Source: Clostridioides difficile_D
GTDB taxonomy: Bacteria; Bacillota; Clostridia; Peptostreptococcales; Peptostreptococcaceae
DNA length: 64,000 bases
Reading direction: 5' to 3'
Assembly (NCBI GenBank): GCA_945861085.1
Contig: OX244046.1
Coordinates: 1-64,000 of the forward strand
The translations under genes were made by a program, and so were the position numbers. The notes under the pieces were generated by a model. The model searched no databases, had not been told where the DNA came from, and saw only the letters and a list, made by a program, of their open reading frames with translations. Positions 1 to 8,844 of the stretch are shown here, piece by piece; position 1 is the stretch's first letter, and each line of letters opens with the position of its first letter.

Positions 1-1320
1 ATGGATATAGTTTCTTTATGGGACAAAACCCTACAATTAATAAAAGGTGACTTAACTTCAGTAAGTTTTAATACCTTTTTTAAAAACATCGTACCATTAA
101 AAATACATCTTAATGACTTGATACTACTAGCTCCTAGTGATTTTAATAAAGATATTCTAGAAAATAGATATTTGCATTTAATTGAAGATGCTATAAATCA
201 ACTGTCATTAAAAAAGTATAATATTAAATTTGTATTGAGCGAAAAGGAAGTTGCTGACTTAAATTCCGATAGTTCAGATTTAAATTATAGAGTACTTTAC
301 CCTAACCTAAATCCAAAATACACATTTGATACGTTCGTTATTGGTAATAGCAATAGATTTGCTCATGCTGCATGTGTTGCAGTTGCTGAATCTCCTGCTA
401 AAGCTTACAATCCACTTTTTTTGTATGGAGGAGTTGGTTTAGGTAAAACGCACTTAATGCATGCTATAGGACATCATATTGTCAGCCAAAAAAAAGATTC
501 AAAAGTTGTGTACGTTTCTTCAGAAAAATTTACTAATGAACTTATAAACTCTATAAAAGATGATAAAAATGAAGAATTTAGAAATAAATATAGAAACGTC
601 GATGTTTTATTAATTGATGATATTCAATTTATAGCTGGAAAGGAAAGAACTCAAGAAGAGTTTTTCCATACATTTAACACTCTTCATGAAGCAAATAAAC
701 AGATAATTATCTCTAGTGATAGACCACCAAAAGATATACCTACACTAGAAGATAGATTAAGATCGAGATTTGAAATGGGACTTATAACTGATATTCAAGC
801 ACCAGACTTTGAAACAAGAATTGCTATACTTAGAAAAAAGGCTCAACTAGAACGTATAGATGTGCCAAATGAAGTCATGTCATATATAGCAAAGAATATT
901 AAGTCAAACATAAGGGAACTAGAAGGTGCCTTAACTAGAGTAGTTGCTTATTCTTCTCTTAGCAATAGGGTAATATCTTTCGATCTTGCTACAGAAGCTT
1001 TGAAAGATATTATAACAACTTCTAAAAATGAAGAAATAAATGTTCTTAGAATAAAAGAAAAAGTATCTTCTGTATTCAATCTAAAGATGGAGGATTTTAA
1101 TTCTAAAAAAAGAACACGTTCAATAGCTTATCCAAGACAAATAGCTATGTACTTAACGCGCGAACTTACTGATTTATCCCTTCCCAAAATAGGAGAAGAG
1201 TTTGGAGGTAGGGATCATACAACAGTAATTCATGCTCATGACAAGGTATCTAAAGATATAGAAGGAAGTGAAGAAATTAAGACTAAAATAGATAAAATTA
1301 TATCAGATTTGAAGGGATAA
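1..1320 (+). CDS. dnaA: Chromosomal replication initiator DnaA
   Basis: DnaA binds DnaA boxes at oriC, forms an ATP-dependent filament and melts the origin. The 439-residue frame has the usual four-domain layout: N-terminal interaction domain (about 1-85), short linker, AAA+ domain with Walker A GGVGLGKT at 143-150 and Walker B with D206/D207, and a C-terminal DNA-binding domain whose signature DHTTVIHA is at 405-412. Length is normal for Firmicutes. The window opens exactly on its ATG, so its promoter and any upstream origin boxes lie outside. It is followed by a 241-base gap carrying origin-like signals and then dnaN, the classical bacterial origin arrangement. Identification is secure. Confidence 0.99.
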   Translation: MDIVSLWDKTLQLIKGDLTSVSFNTFFKNIVPLKIHLNDLILLAPSDFNKDILENRYLHLIEDAINQLSLKKYNIKFVLSEKEVADLNSDSSDLNYRVLYPNLNPKYTFDTFVIGNSNRFAHAACVAVAESPAKAYNPLFLYGGVGLGKTHLMHAIGHHIVSQKKDSKVVYVSSEKFTNELINSIKDDKNEEFRNKYRNVDVLLIDDIQFIAGKERTQEEFFHTFNTLHEANKQIIISSDRPPKDIPTLEDRLRSRFEMGLITDIQAPDFETRIAILRKKAQLERIDVPNEVMSYIAKNIKSNIRELEGALTRVVAYSSLSNRVISFDLATEALKDIITTSKNEEINVLRIKEKVSSVFNLKMEDFNSKKRTRSIAYPRQIAMYLTRELTDLSLPKIGEEFGGRDHTTVIHAHDKVSKDIEGSEEIKTKIDKIISDLKG

Positions 1321-1321
1321 T

Positions 1322-1561
1322 CTATACACAATTGCATGTTTATATCTCTTGAATAACCTGTTAATATTTTTTTTGAATAAAAATTATTAACAAATTATTA
1401 AGTCTAAAATAACAAAGATATTAACATCTTATACACATGTTAATATCTTTGTATTTATAATGTTACACATACTTATTAACATTATCAACAACACCTACTA
1501 CTATTACTACTATGATTTTAACTTATTTTTTTATATAAAAAGCCAGAGGAGGTTATCCACA
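1322..1561 (+). other. oriC: Probable oriC2: dnaA-dnaN intergenic origin region
   Basis: The gap holds several DnaA-box-like 9-mers: CTATACACA at 1322-1330 (one mismatch), TTATACACA at 1429-1437, TTATCAACA at 1482-1490 (one mismatch) and a perfect TTATCCACA at 1553-1561. Just after the 1482 box come six consecutive trinucleotides of the DnaA-trio type (CTA CTA CTA TTA CTA CTA) at 1495-1512, then an AT-rich stretch at 1513-1540. Box, then trios, then AT-rich DNA is the layout described for the Bacillus unwinding region. That it is the active unwinding site is inference from this layout. Confidence 0.8.
1412..1452. repeat. 16-bp perfect inverted repeat with a DnaA box in its loop
   Basis: Arms at 1412-1427 and 1437-1452 are perfectly complementary and enclose a 9-nt loop, CTTATACAC. 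The DnaA box TTATACACA (1429-1437) therefore occupies the loop. It lies about 95 bases after the dnaA stop and is followed by AT-rich DNA rather than a clean T-run, so it could end dnaA transcription weakly or be a structural element of the origin. Its sequence is direct; its role is unknown. Confidence 0.6.
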
Positions 1562-2668
1562 TTGAAAATAATTTGTAATCAAAAAATCCTAGCAAATAGA
1601 ATCGGGATTGCTCAAAAAGCTATTAATGGAAAAACAACGATAGAGCTCTTAAAAGGTATACTTATATCTACAGAAGAGGGTCAATTAAAACTTACTGGAT
1701 ATGATGCTGAAATAGGAATAGAAACTTATGTACAAGCAGAAATTATAGAAAAAGGCGATATTGTTGTAGATGCAAGATTATTTGGAGATATAATTAGAAA
1801 ATTACCAGATTCTTTTGTTGAAATAGAAACTGATTCAGAAAATAATATTTACATAAATTGTGTAAATTCAAGATTTAAAATTAAAGGATATGCAGCAAAA
1901 GAATTTCCTAAACTACCAGAATTAAACGAAGAAGATTTATACAGCATACCTCAAGAAATCCTAAAAAATATGATTAAACAAACTGTATTTGCTATATCAC
2001 AAGATCAAACGAAACCTATTTTAATGGGAGAACTTTTAGAAATTGTAGATAGAAACTTAAATTTAGTAGCAATTGATGGATATAGATTAGCTGTGAAAAG
2101 CTGTTCAGTTGACAGTTTAACTGAAAATATAAAAGTCATAATTCCTGGAAAGACACTTATAGATGTCAATAGTTTGCTTTCTGGAGAAGATAATGTTAAA
2201 GTTGGATTTAACGAAAAAAATGCTATTTTTATAATTAATGATACAAAAATTATTACAAGATTACTTGAGGGAGATTTTATTGATTATAAAAAATTATTAC
2301 CAAGAGAACATAATAGTAGAGTTAAGTTAAACACTAAAGAACTTTTAAATAGTATAGAAAGAGCATCTTTATTATCTCAATCAGAAAAAAATAATCTTAT
2401 AAAATTATCTATAAGAGATAAAGTAATGGCAATTACTTCTAATACAGAAAAAGGAAATGTATATGAAGAAGTTGAAATAGATTTAGATGGAGATTATCTA
2501 GATATAGCTTTTAATTCTAGATACTTTATTGAAGGTTTGAAAAATATAGATAATGAGGAAATATTTATAGAATTTACTACAAATGTAAATCCTTGTATAA
2601 TTAAACCAACGGATGATGTTAATTATATTTACTTACTACTTCCAGTAAGAATATCATCAAATATATAG
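1562..2668 (+). CDS. dnaN: DNA polymerase III beta sliding clamp
   Basis: The beta clamp is a ring-shaped dimer that tethers the replicative polymerase to DNA and recruits repair and replication partners. The 368-residue protein begins MKIICNQKILANRIGI, typical of DnaN, and ends with the hydrophobic LLPVRIS region that normally lies at the clamp C-terminus. I place the start at the TTG at 1562, ten bases after a strong AGAGGAGG ribosome site at 1545-1552. The open frame continues upstream to an ATG at 1460, but that extension is low-complexity Asn/Tyr sequence encoded by the origin repeats and has no ribosome site. The perfect DnaA box 1553-1561 sits between the ribosome site and the start codon. 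Terminated by a hairpin at 2677. Confidence 0.97.
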   Translation: MKIICNQKILANRIGIAQKAINGKTTIELLKGILISTEEGQLKLTGYDAEIGIETYVQAEIIEKGDIVVDARLFGDIIRKLPDSFVEIETDSENNIYINCVNSRFKIKGYAAKEFPKLPELNEEDLYSIPQEILKNMIKQTVFAISQDQTKPILMGELLEIVDRNLNLVAIDGYRLAVKSCSVDSLTENIKVIIPGKTLIDVNSLLSGEDNVKVGFNEKNAIFIINDTKIITRLLEGDFIDYKKLLPREHNSRVKLNTKELLNSIERASLLSQSEKNNLIKLSIRDKVMAITSNTEKGNVYEEVEIDLDGDYLDIAFNSRYFIEGLKNIDNEEIFIEFTTNVNPCIIKPTDDVNYIYLLLPVRISSNI

Positions 2669-2676
2669 CAGACATG

Positions 2677-2728
2677 AAGGAGTTGTCTTTTGTAGAAAAA
2701 TTTTTCTAATATTAGACAACTCCTTTTA
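2677..2728 (+). terminator. Rho-independent terminator after dnaN
   Basis: Perfect 12-bp stem: AAGGAGTTGTCT (2677-2688) pairs with AGACAACTCCTT (2714-2725), followed by a short T-run. It separates dnaA-dnaN from the next unit. Confidence 0.85.
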
Positions 2729-2805
2729 TAAGCATATTTATGTTATAATATACTTTTAGTGTATCAATAGGAATTTGTTTAAAATAGTGGCAAGGAGGAA
2801 CTATT

Positions 2806-3012
2806 ATGACTGAAATAACTATAGAATCAGAATATATAAAGTTGGATCAATTTCTAAAATTAGCAGAGATTGCATCAACAGGAGGTCATGCAAAATTTTT
2901 AATTCAAGAAGGTTTAGTGACAGTAAATGATGAAATAGAATTAAGAAGAGGAAAAAAGATAAAATCAGGAGATATAGTTGAAATAGAAGGAACTAAAATA
3001 AAAGTATTGTAA
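2806..3012 (+). CDS. S4-domain RNA-binding protein (YaaA/RlbA-like)
   Basis: A 68-residue single-domain protein with the S4 fold: IKLDQFLKLAEIASTGG, then GLVTVNDEIELRRGKKIKSGD, the helix-turn plus basic patch that S4 domains use to grip structured RNA. It starts at ATG 2806, after an AAGGAGG ribosome site. A protein of this type is found between dnaN and recF in many Firmicutes, and its position 16 bases before recF suggests one transcript. Its exact RNA partner is not evident from sequence; involvement with ribosome assembly is known only for related proteins. Confidence 0.92.
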   Translation: MTEITIESEYIKLDQFLKLAEIASTGGHAKFLIQEGLVTVNDEIELRRGKKIKSGDIVEIEGTKIKVL

Positions 3013-3028
3013 AAAAGGAGAACTTTTT

Positions 3029-4144
3029 GTGAAACTTAAAAGTTTGCAACTTGTTAATTTTAGAAATTATAAAAAGTTGCATCTGGAATTTAATGGGAAA
3101 GTAAATCTACTTGTTGGGAAAAATGGTCAAGGAAAGACAAATATAGTAGAATCTATTTATATGCTTTCTTTTGGAAAATCATTTAGAACCAACAAAGATA
3201 GAGAAATGGTTAGATTTAATAGTGAAAACTTATATATTGGAGGAAGTTTTTCAAAATATAATAAATATAGTCTAATAGAGCTAATTATTGGAAAAGATAA
3301 AAAGGGGATACGAATAAATAAAGTCCCTTTACAAAAGATACAGGAGCTACTTGGCAACTTAAATGTGGTTATATTTTCTCCTGAGGATTTGAGATTGGTT
3401 AAAGAGGGTCCTAAAGAAAGAAGGACATTTATAGACAAAGAGATTAGTCAGATTATACCTAAATATTATAAATATCTTACCAATTATAACAAAACACTTT
3501 CTCAAAGGAGTAGGGTGCTTAAAAGTATACATGTTGATGAAGCTTTATTAGATGTATATGATGAAACATTGGCAAAGTATGGGAGTTATATTTATATTTT
3601 GCGTAGAGACTTTATAAAAAAGATAGCTAATATATCTGAGAATATGCATATGAATTTGACTAATGGAGTTGAAAGACTATCAATTAGATATAAAAATCAA
3701 ATAAATATAACTGATGAAGACACTATAGAAACAGTATATAATAAATTTTTAGCCAAATTGTCATCAAATAGACCTAATGATATAGAATCTAGAACTACTA
3801 GATATGGTATACACAAAGATGACTTAAATATATTCATAAATGATTTAGATGCAAGACTTTTTGGTTCACAAGGTCAACAAAGAACTGCTTCAATATCATT
3901 AAAGTTATCAGAAATAGAATTAATAAAAAATGAAGTTGAAGAATATCCCATATTAATTTTAGATGATGTTTTTAGTGAGCTAGATGAAGCAAGACAAAAA
4001 CTTTTAGTAAACAATTTAAGCAATGTTCAAATGTTTATAACAAGTGCTGAGATTTCACATAAAAAAATATTTGATGAAAAAAATGTTACAATATTTAATA
4101 TTGAAAATGGCGATGTTATTAGCATAGAGAATGGAGGAAATTAA
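3029..4144 (+). CDS. recF: DNA replication and repair protein RecF
   Basis: RecF is an SMC-like ATPase that helps RecO and RecR load RecA at gapped DNA. The 371-residue protein starts MKLKSLQLVNFRNY; Walker A GKNGQGKT lies at 30-37, the ABC signature region FGSQGQQRTASISLKLSE is in the C-terminal third, and Walker B LILDDVFSELD follows. The start is GTG at 3029, preceded by AAAAAAGGAG. The stop codon directly abuts the gyrB ATG, so the two are probably translationally coupled. RecR, its functional partner, is encoded at 27.7 kb in this same window. Confidence 0.97.
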   Translation: MKLKSLQLVNFRNYKKLHLEFNGKVNLLVGKNGQGKTNIVESIYMLSFGKSFRTNKDREMVRFNSENLYIGGSFSKYNKYSLIELIIGKDKKGIRINKVPLQKIQELLGNLNVVIFSPEDLRLVKEGPKERRTFIDKEISQIIPKYYKYLTNYNKTLSQRSRVLKSIHVDEALLDVYDETLAKYGSYIYILRRDFIKKIANISENMHMNLTNGVERLSIRYKNQINITDEDTIETVYNKFLAKLSSNRPNDIESRTTRYGIHKDDLNIFINDLDARLFGSQGQQRTASISLKLSEIELIKNEVEEYPILILDDVFSELDEARQKLLVNNLSNVQMFITSAEISHKKIFDEKNVTIFNIENGDVISIENGGN

Positions 4145-6046
4145 ATGAAACAAGAATACGGTGCAAGTCAGATACAAGTATTAGAGGGATTAGAAGCCGT
4201 TAGAAAAAGACCCGGTATGTATATTGGTAGTACAAGTCCTAGGGGTCTACATCACTTAGTTTATGAAGTTGTAGATAATAGTATAGATGAGGCTTTACAA
4301 GGATATTGTTCAGACATATATGTATCTATTAATGAAGATGGCAGTGTTTTAGTAAAAGATAATGGAAGAGGTATACCAGTTGAAATACATCCTAAGACTG
4401 GTAAATCAACTTTAGAAACAGTACTAACTAATCTTCATGCAGGAGGAAAGTTTGGAGGCGGAGGATATAAAGTATCTGGAGGTCTTCATGGGGTTGGTGT
4501 TTCTGTAGTTAATGCATTGTCAAAATGGATGACAGCAGAAGTTTATTTAAATGGAAAGATATATAAGCAGACATATGAAAAAGGTCTACCAACATCTAAG
4601 CTTGAAGTAGTTGGAGAATCTCAAAATACAGGAACAATAATTCAATTTATGCCTGATGCTACAATATTTGATGAAATAGAATTTAAATATGAAACATTAG
4701 AGTATAGGCTTAGAGAACTTTCTTTTCTAAATAAAGGAATAAGAATAGTATTTGAAGATAAAAGAGAAGATCAGAAAAAAAGAAAAGAATTTTATTATAC
4801 AGGCGGTTTAGTAGAATATATTAAATATTTAAATAAAACTAGAACTGGAATACATGATGACATAGTTTATATAGATAAAAAAGTTGATGATTGTATTGTC
4901 GAATTAGCTATGCAATATACAGATGGTTATACAGAGAACATATATTCTTTTGCAAACAATATAAATACACATGAGGGAGGAACCCATTTAAGTGGATTTA
5001 AAGCAGCTCTTACTAAAACTGTAAATGATTATGCTAAGAGAAATAAATTCTTAAAAGAAAATGATGTTAACTTACTAGGTGAAGATATAAGAGAAGGTCT
5101 TACAGCTGTAGTATCAGTTAAACTACCAGAACCTCAATTTGAAGGACAAACTAAAACAAAACTAGGTAATAGTTTTATGAGAGGTGTAGTTGATAGTGTA
5201 ACAGTTGATGAACTAGGTTCTTTCCTAGAGGAAAATCCATCAACAGCTAGAATAATAGTTGATAAAGCTTTAAGAGCACAGAGAGCTAGAGAAGCTGCAA
5301 AAAAAGCAAGAGAATTAACAAGAAGAAAAAGTGTGTTAGAAAGTACATCTTTACCTGGGAAATTGGCAGATTGTGCAGAAAAAGACCCTGCTAAAAGTGA
5401 AATATTCTTAGTCGAAGGGGATTCAGCGGGAGGTTCAGCTAAGCAAGGTAGAGATAGAAATAGTCAAGCTATACTTCCATTAAGAGGTAAAATACTTAAT
5501 GTTGAGAAATCAAGACTAGATAGAATATTATCTTCAGATGAAATAAAAAATATGATAACAGCTTATGGTTGTGGTATTGGAGAAGATTTTGATATAGATA
5601 AGGCTAGATACCATAAAATTATAATTATGACCGATGCCGATGTAGATGGAGCTCATATAAGAACTTTATTATTAACATTCTTCTTTAGATATATGAGACC
5701 TCTTATAGATGAGGGGTATGTTTATGCAGCACAGCCACCTTTATATAAAGTGACAAAGCAAAAGAAGGAACATTATGTTTATTCAGATAAAGAGTTAAAT
5801 ATCTTATTAGATGAAATTGGAAGAAATGGTGTGGAACTTCAAAGATATAAAGGTCTTGGAGAGATGAATGCAGAGCAATTATGGGAAACAACTATGAATC
5901 CTGAAACAAGAACTTTATTACAAGTAACTGTAGAAGATGCTGCAATTGCAGATGAAGTATTTTCAATGCTTATGGGTGATAAGGTTGCTCCAAGAAAAGA
6001 ATTTATAGAAGAAAATGCAAGATTTGTTAGAAACTTAGATATATAG
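4145..6046 (+). CDS. gyrB: DNA gyrase subunit B
   Basis: GyrB is the ATPase subunit of gyrase, which introduces negative supercoils. The 633-residue protein has the GHKL ATPase domain (DNGRGIPV, GGLHGVGVSVVNALS), transducer, and TOPRIM domain with E424 of EGDSAGG and the metal-binding DADVDG at 497-502. It ends with the conserved RREFIE-like segment (PRKEFIEENARFVRNLDI). Asp426 and Arg447, positions linked to fluoroquinolone resistance in C. difficile, are both wild type. It begins immediately after recF; ribosome site GGAGG lies inside the recF end. gyrA follows after 19 bases. Confidence 0.98.
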   Translation: MKQEYGASQIQVLEGLEAVRKRPGMYIGSTSPRGLHHLVYEVVDNSIDEALQGYCSDIYVSINEDGSVLVKDNGRGIPVEIHPKTGKSTLETVLTNLHAGGKFGGGGYKVSGGLHGVGVSVVNALSKWMTAEVYLNGKIYKQTYEKGLPTSKLEVVGESQNTGTIIQFMPDATIFDEIEFKYETLEYRLRELSFLNKGIRIVFEDKREDQKKRKEFYYTGGLVEYIKYLNKTRTGIHDDIVYIDKKVDDCIVELAMQYTDGYTENIYSFANNINTHEGGTHLSGFKAALTKTVNDYAKRNKFLKENDVNLLGEDIREGLTAVVSVKLPEPQFEGQTKTKLGNSFMRGVVDSVTVDELGSFLEENPSTARIIVDKALRAQRAREAAKKARELTRRKSVLESTSLPGKLADCAEKDPAKSEIFLVEGDSAGGSAKQGRDRNSQAILPLRGKILNVEKSRLDRILSSDEIKNMITAYGCGIGEDFDIDKARYHKIIIMTDADVDGAHIRTLLLTFFFRYMRPLIDEGYVYAAQPPLYKVTKQKKEHYVYSDKELNILLDEIGRNGVELQRYKGLGEMNAEQLWETTMNPETRTLLQVTVEDAAIADEVFSMLMGDKVAPRKEFIEENARFVRNLDI

Positions 6047-6065
6047 AGAGAGGGGATTAGTATAC

Positions 6066-8420
6066 ATGGAAGAAAATAACAAAATACTCCCTATTGAAAT
6101 AGCGGAAGAAATGAAAAAATCGTATATTGATTATTCGATGAGTGTCATAGCTGGACGTGCTCTTCCTGATGTTAGAGATGGTTTAAAGCCAGTTCATAGA
6201 AGAATACTATACTCAATGAGTGAATTAAATTTAACGCCAGATAAACCATACAGAAAGTCAGCTCGTATTGTTGGGGACGTTTTAGGTAAGTACCATCCTC
6301 ATGGAGATACTGCTGTTTATTATGCGATGGTAAGGATGGCTCAAGACTTTTCAACTAGAGCACTTTTAGTAGATGGTCATGGTAACTTTGGTTCTGTTGA
6401 TGGAGATTCACCAGCAGCGATGCGTTATACAGAAGCGAAGATGAGTAAATTATCATTAGAGTTATTGAGAGATATTGAAAAGGAAACTGTAGATTTTAAA
6501 CCAAACTTTGATGAATCATTAAAAGAGCCTTCTGTATTGCCAGCAAGATATCCTAATTTATTAGTAAATGGTTCTAATGGTATAGCTGTTGGTATGGCGA
6601 CTTCAATACCTCCACATAATTTGGCTGAGGTAATTGATGCAACTGTATATTTGATTGATAACCCAGAATGTAGTGTAGATGATTTAATAAAATTTGTTCA
6701 AGGTCCAGATTTCCCTACAGCTGCAATCATAATGGGAAAAGAGAATATAGCAGAAGCATACAGAACTGGAAGAGGAAAAGTTAAAGTTAGGTCTAGAGCT
6801 TTTATAGAAGAACTACCAAAAGGAAAACAACAGATAATAGTTACAGAGATACCTTATCAAGTAAATAAAGCCAAACTAGTTGAAAGAATAGCTGAGTTAG
6901 TTAAAGAAAAGAGAATAGAAGGTATATCAGACTTAAGAGATGAAAGTAATAGAAATGGTATGAGAATTGTTATAGAATTAAAGAGAGATGCTAATGCTAA
7001 TATAGTGTTAAATAATTTGTATAAACATTCTCAAATGGAAGATACTTTTAGTATAATAATGCTTGCTCTTGTAGATGGTCAGCCAAGAGTTTTAAATCTT
7101 AAACAAATATTATACCATTATATTAAACATCAAGAAGATGTTGTTACAAGAAGAACTAAGTTTGAGTTAAATAAAGCTGAAGCAAGAGCACATATTTTAG
7201 AAGGATTAAAAATTGCTTTAGATAATATAGATGCTGTTATAAGCTTGATAAGAGCTTCAAAAACAGGTCAAGAAGCTAAACTTGGGTTGATAGAAAAATT
7301 CAATTTAACTGAAATTCAAGCTCAAGCGATATTGGATATGAGGCTTCAACGACTTACAGGGCTAGAAAGAGATAAGATAGACGCTGAGTATGAAGATTTA
7401 ATCAAAAAAATAAATAGATTAAAAGAAATTCTAGCTGATGAAAAATTGCTTTTAAATGTAATAAAAGATGAAATTACAATAATAAAAGAAAATTATTCTG
7501 ATGAAAGAAGAACAGAGATAAGACATGCTGAAGGCGAAATAGATATGAGAGATCTTATAAGTGATGAAGAAATAGCAATAACTCTTACTCACTTTGGATA
7601 TATAAAAAGGCTTCCATCTGATACTTATAAGAGTCAAAAAAGAGGTGGAAGAGGTATTTCAGCACTTACAACTAGGGAAGAAGATTTTGTAAGACATTTA
7701 ATAACTACAACTACTCATAGTAGACTATTGTTCTTTACAAATAAAGGTAGAGTATTTAAACTAAATGCCTATGAGATACCTGAAGGTAAGAGACAAGCTA
7801 AAGGTACTGCTATAGTGAATTTACTTCAACTGTCAGCAGATGAAAAAATTGCTACTTTAATACCTATTGATGGTAATGATGAAAATGAATATTTATTACT
7901 TACAACGAAAAAAGGTATTGTTAAAAAGACTAAGAGAGAAGAGTTTAAAAATATAAACAAATCTGGTCTTATTGCTATAGGCTTAAGAGATGATGATGAG
8001 CTTATTGGAGTAGAACTTACAGATGGAAAACAGGAAGTACTTTTAGTAACTAAAGAAGGTATGTCTATAAGATTTGATGAAAATGATATAAGATATATGG
8101 GTAGAACAGCAATGGGTGTAAAAGGTATAACTTTAAGCAAAGAAGATTTTGTTGTATCTATGAACCTTTGTAGTAAAGGTACAGATGTGTTAGTTGTAAG
8201 TAAGAATGGTTTTGGAAAGAGAACAAATATAGAGGAGTATAGAAGTCAAATAAGAGCTGGTAAAGGAATTAAAACTTATAATATCTCTGAAAAAACTGGT
8301 ACAATTGTAGGTGCAGATATGGTTAATGAAGATGATGAGATAATGATTATAAATTCTGATGGAGTTCTTATTAGAATAAAAGTAAATGAGATATCACTAT
8401 TTGGAAGAGTTACAAGATGA
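6066..8420 (+). CDS. gyrA: DNA gyrase subunit A, C-terminus apparently frameshifted
   Basis: GyrA cleaves and rejoins DNA through a tyrosine. The catalytic Tyr121 (MRYTEAK) and the quinolone pocket GKYHPHGDTAVYY are present; Asp81 and Thr82 (ACT) are wild type. The beta-pinwheel C-terminal domain follows to residue 784, where the frame ends GRVTR-stop at 8418-8420. Clostridial GyrA normally continues with a GRVTQGV-like strand and about 20 more residues. Exactly such a tail (MKTNDEVNVVSIAKINIEEE) is encoded in another frame at 8417-8476, with stop 8477-8479. I infer a small deletion or sequencing error (about 13 nt if the normal link is five residues), giving a protein about 24 residues short. 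The enzyme core should be unaffected. Confidence 0.95.
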   Translation: MEENNKILPIEIAEEMKKSYIDYSMSVIAGRALPDVRDGLKPVHRRILYSMSELNLTPDKPYRKSARIVGDVLGKYHPHGDTAVYYAMVRMAQDFSTRALLVDGHGNFGSVDGDSPAAMRYTEAKMSKLSLELLRDIEKETVDFKPNFDESLKEPSVLPARYPNLLVNGSNGIAVGMATSIPPHNLAEVIDATVYLIDNPECSVDDLIKFVQGPDFPTAAIIMGKENIAEAYRTGRGKVKVRSRAFIEELPKGKQQIIVTEIPYQVNKAKLVERIAELVKEKRIEGISDLRDESNRNGMRIVIELKRDANANIVLNNLYKHSQMEDTFSIIMLALVDGQPRVLNLKQILYHYIKHQEDVVTRRTKFELNKAEARAHILEGLKIALDNIDAVISLIRASKTGQEAKLGLIEKFNLTEIQAQAILDMRLQRLTGLERDKIDAEYEDLIKKINRLKEILADEKLLLNVIKDEITIIKENYSDERRTEIRHAEGEIDMRDLISDEEIAITLTHFGYIKRLPSDTYKSQKRGGRGISALTTREEDFVRHLITTTTHSRLLFFTNKGRVFKLNAYEIPEGKRQAKGTAIVNLLQLSADEKIATLIPIDGNDENEYLLLTTKKGIVKKTKREEFKNINKSGLIAIGLRDDDELIGVELTDGKQEVLLVTKEGMSIRFDENDIRYMGRTAMGVKGITLSKEDFVVSMNLCSKGTDVLVVSKNGFGKRTNIEEYRSQIRAGKGIKTYNISEKTGTIVGADMVNEDDEIMIINSDGVLIRIKVNEISLFGRVTR

Positions 8421-8472
8421 AGACTAATGATGAAGTTAATGTAGTTTCGATTGCTAAAATAAATATTGAAGA

Positions 8473-8500
8473 AGAATAGGATAAATATCCTATTCTTTTT
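8473..8500 (+). terminator. Terminator of the gyrase transcript
   Basis: AGAATAGGATA (8473-8483) pairs perfectly with TATCCTATTCT (8486-8496), followed by TTTT. The left arm overlaps the displaced gyrA tail and its TAG stop, so the terminator is positioned for the unshifted gyrA reading frame. Confidence 0.88.
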
Positions 8501-8547
8501 GTATAATGTAATTAGATAAAAATTTAAAATTGAAAGGAGTAGTTGTT

Positions 8548-8844
8548 ATGTGTAATAAAAGAAATTGTAAAAAAGGTGGATTTTTATTATTAGGAGCTAT
8601 TTTAGGGTTTATATTTGGTATGTTTTTTGCACCCAAAAAAGGTTCTGAACTGAGAAAAGAAACAAAGGAGAAGTTTAATGATGTAAAAGAAAATCCAAAA
8701 GAAGTTCTACATGAAACATTTAATGATGTGAAAGAGAGAATAATAAATTTAGTAGATGATGATAATAATGAAGAGGATATAAAGATTTCAGAAGAGGATA
8801 TAGTAATAAGTAAAAGCTTTGATGATGAGGGAGATGTTAACTAA
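8548..8844 (+). CDS. YtxH-domain small membrane protein
   Basis: A 98-residue protein with a short basic, cysteine-containing N-terminus (MCNKRNCKKGG), one glycine-rich transmembrane helix at about 9-27 ending FFAPKKGSELR, and an amphipathic, acidic C-terminal helix. The FAPKxGxExR motif after the helix is typical of the YtxH/gas-vesicle-like family, small proteins often linked to general stress regulons. The start is ATG 8548, eight bases after AAAGGAG; an in-frame TTG at 8530 overlaps that ribosome site and is unlikely. Its stop overlaps the next ATG by one base, placing it in one operon with rsbV-rsbW-sigB. Function is not established. Confidence 0.85.
   Translation: MCNKRNCKKGGFLLLGAILGFIFGMFFAPKKGSELRKETKEKFNDVKENPKEVLHETFNDVKERIINLVDDDNNEEDIKISEEDIVISKSFDDEGDVN

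Noticed and set aside
1460..1561. N-terminal extension of dnaN from ATG 1460
   Set aside because: It would add 34 low-complexity residues encoded by origin boxes and trios, without a ribosome site; the TTG at 1562 has one.
8412..8425. Programmed ribosomal frameshift in gyrA
   Set aside because: No slippery heptamer or downstream pseudoknot is visible at ACAAGATGAAG, and joining the frames by a simple shift would not supply the missing QGV-type strand; deletion or error is simpler.
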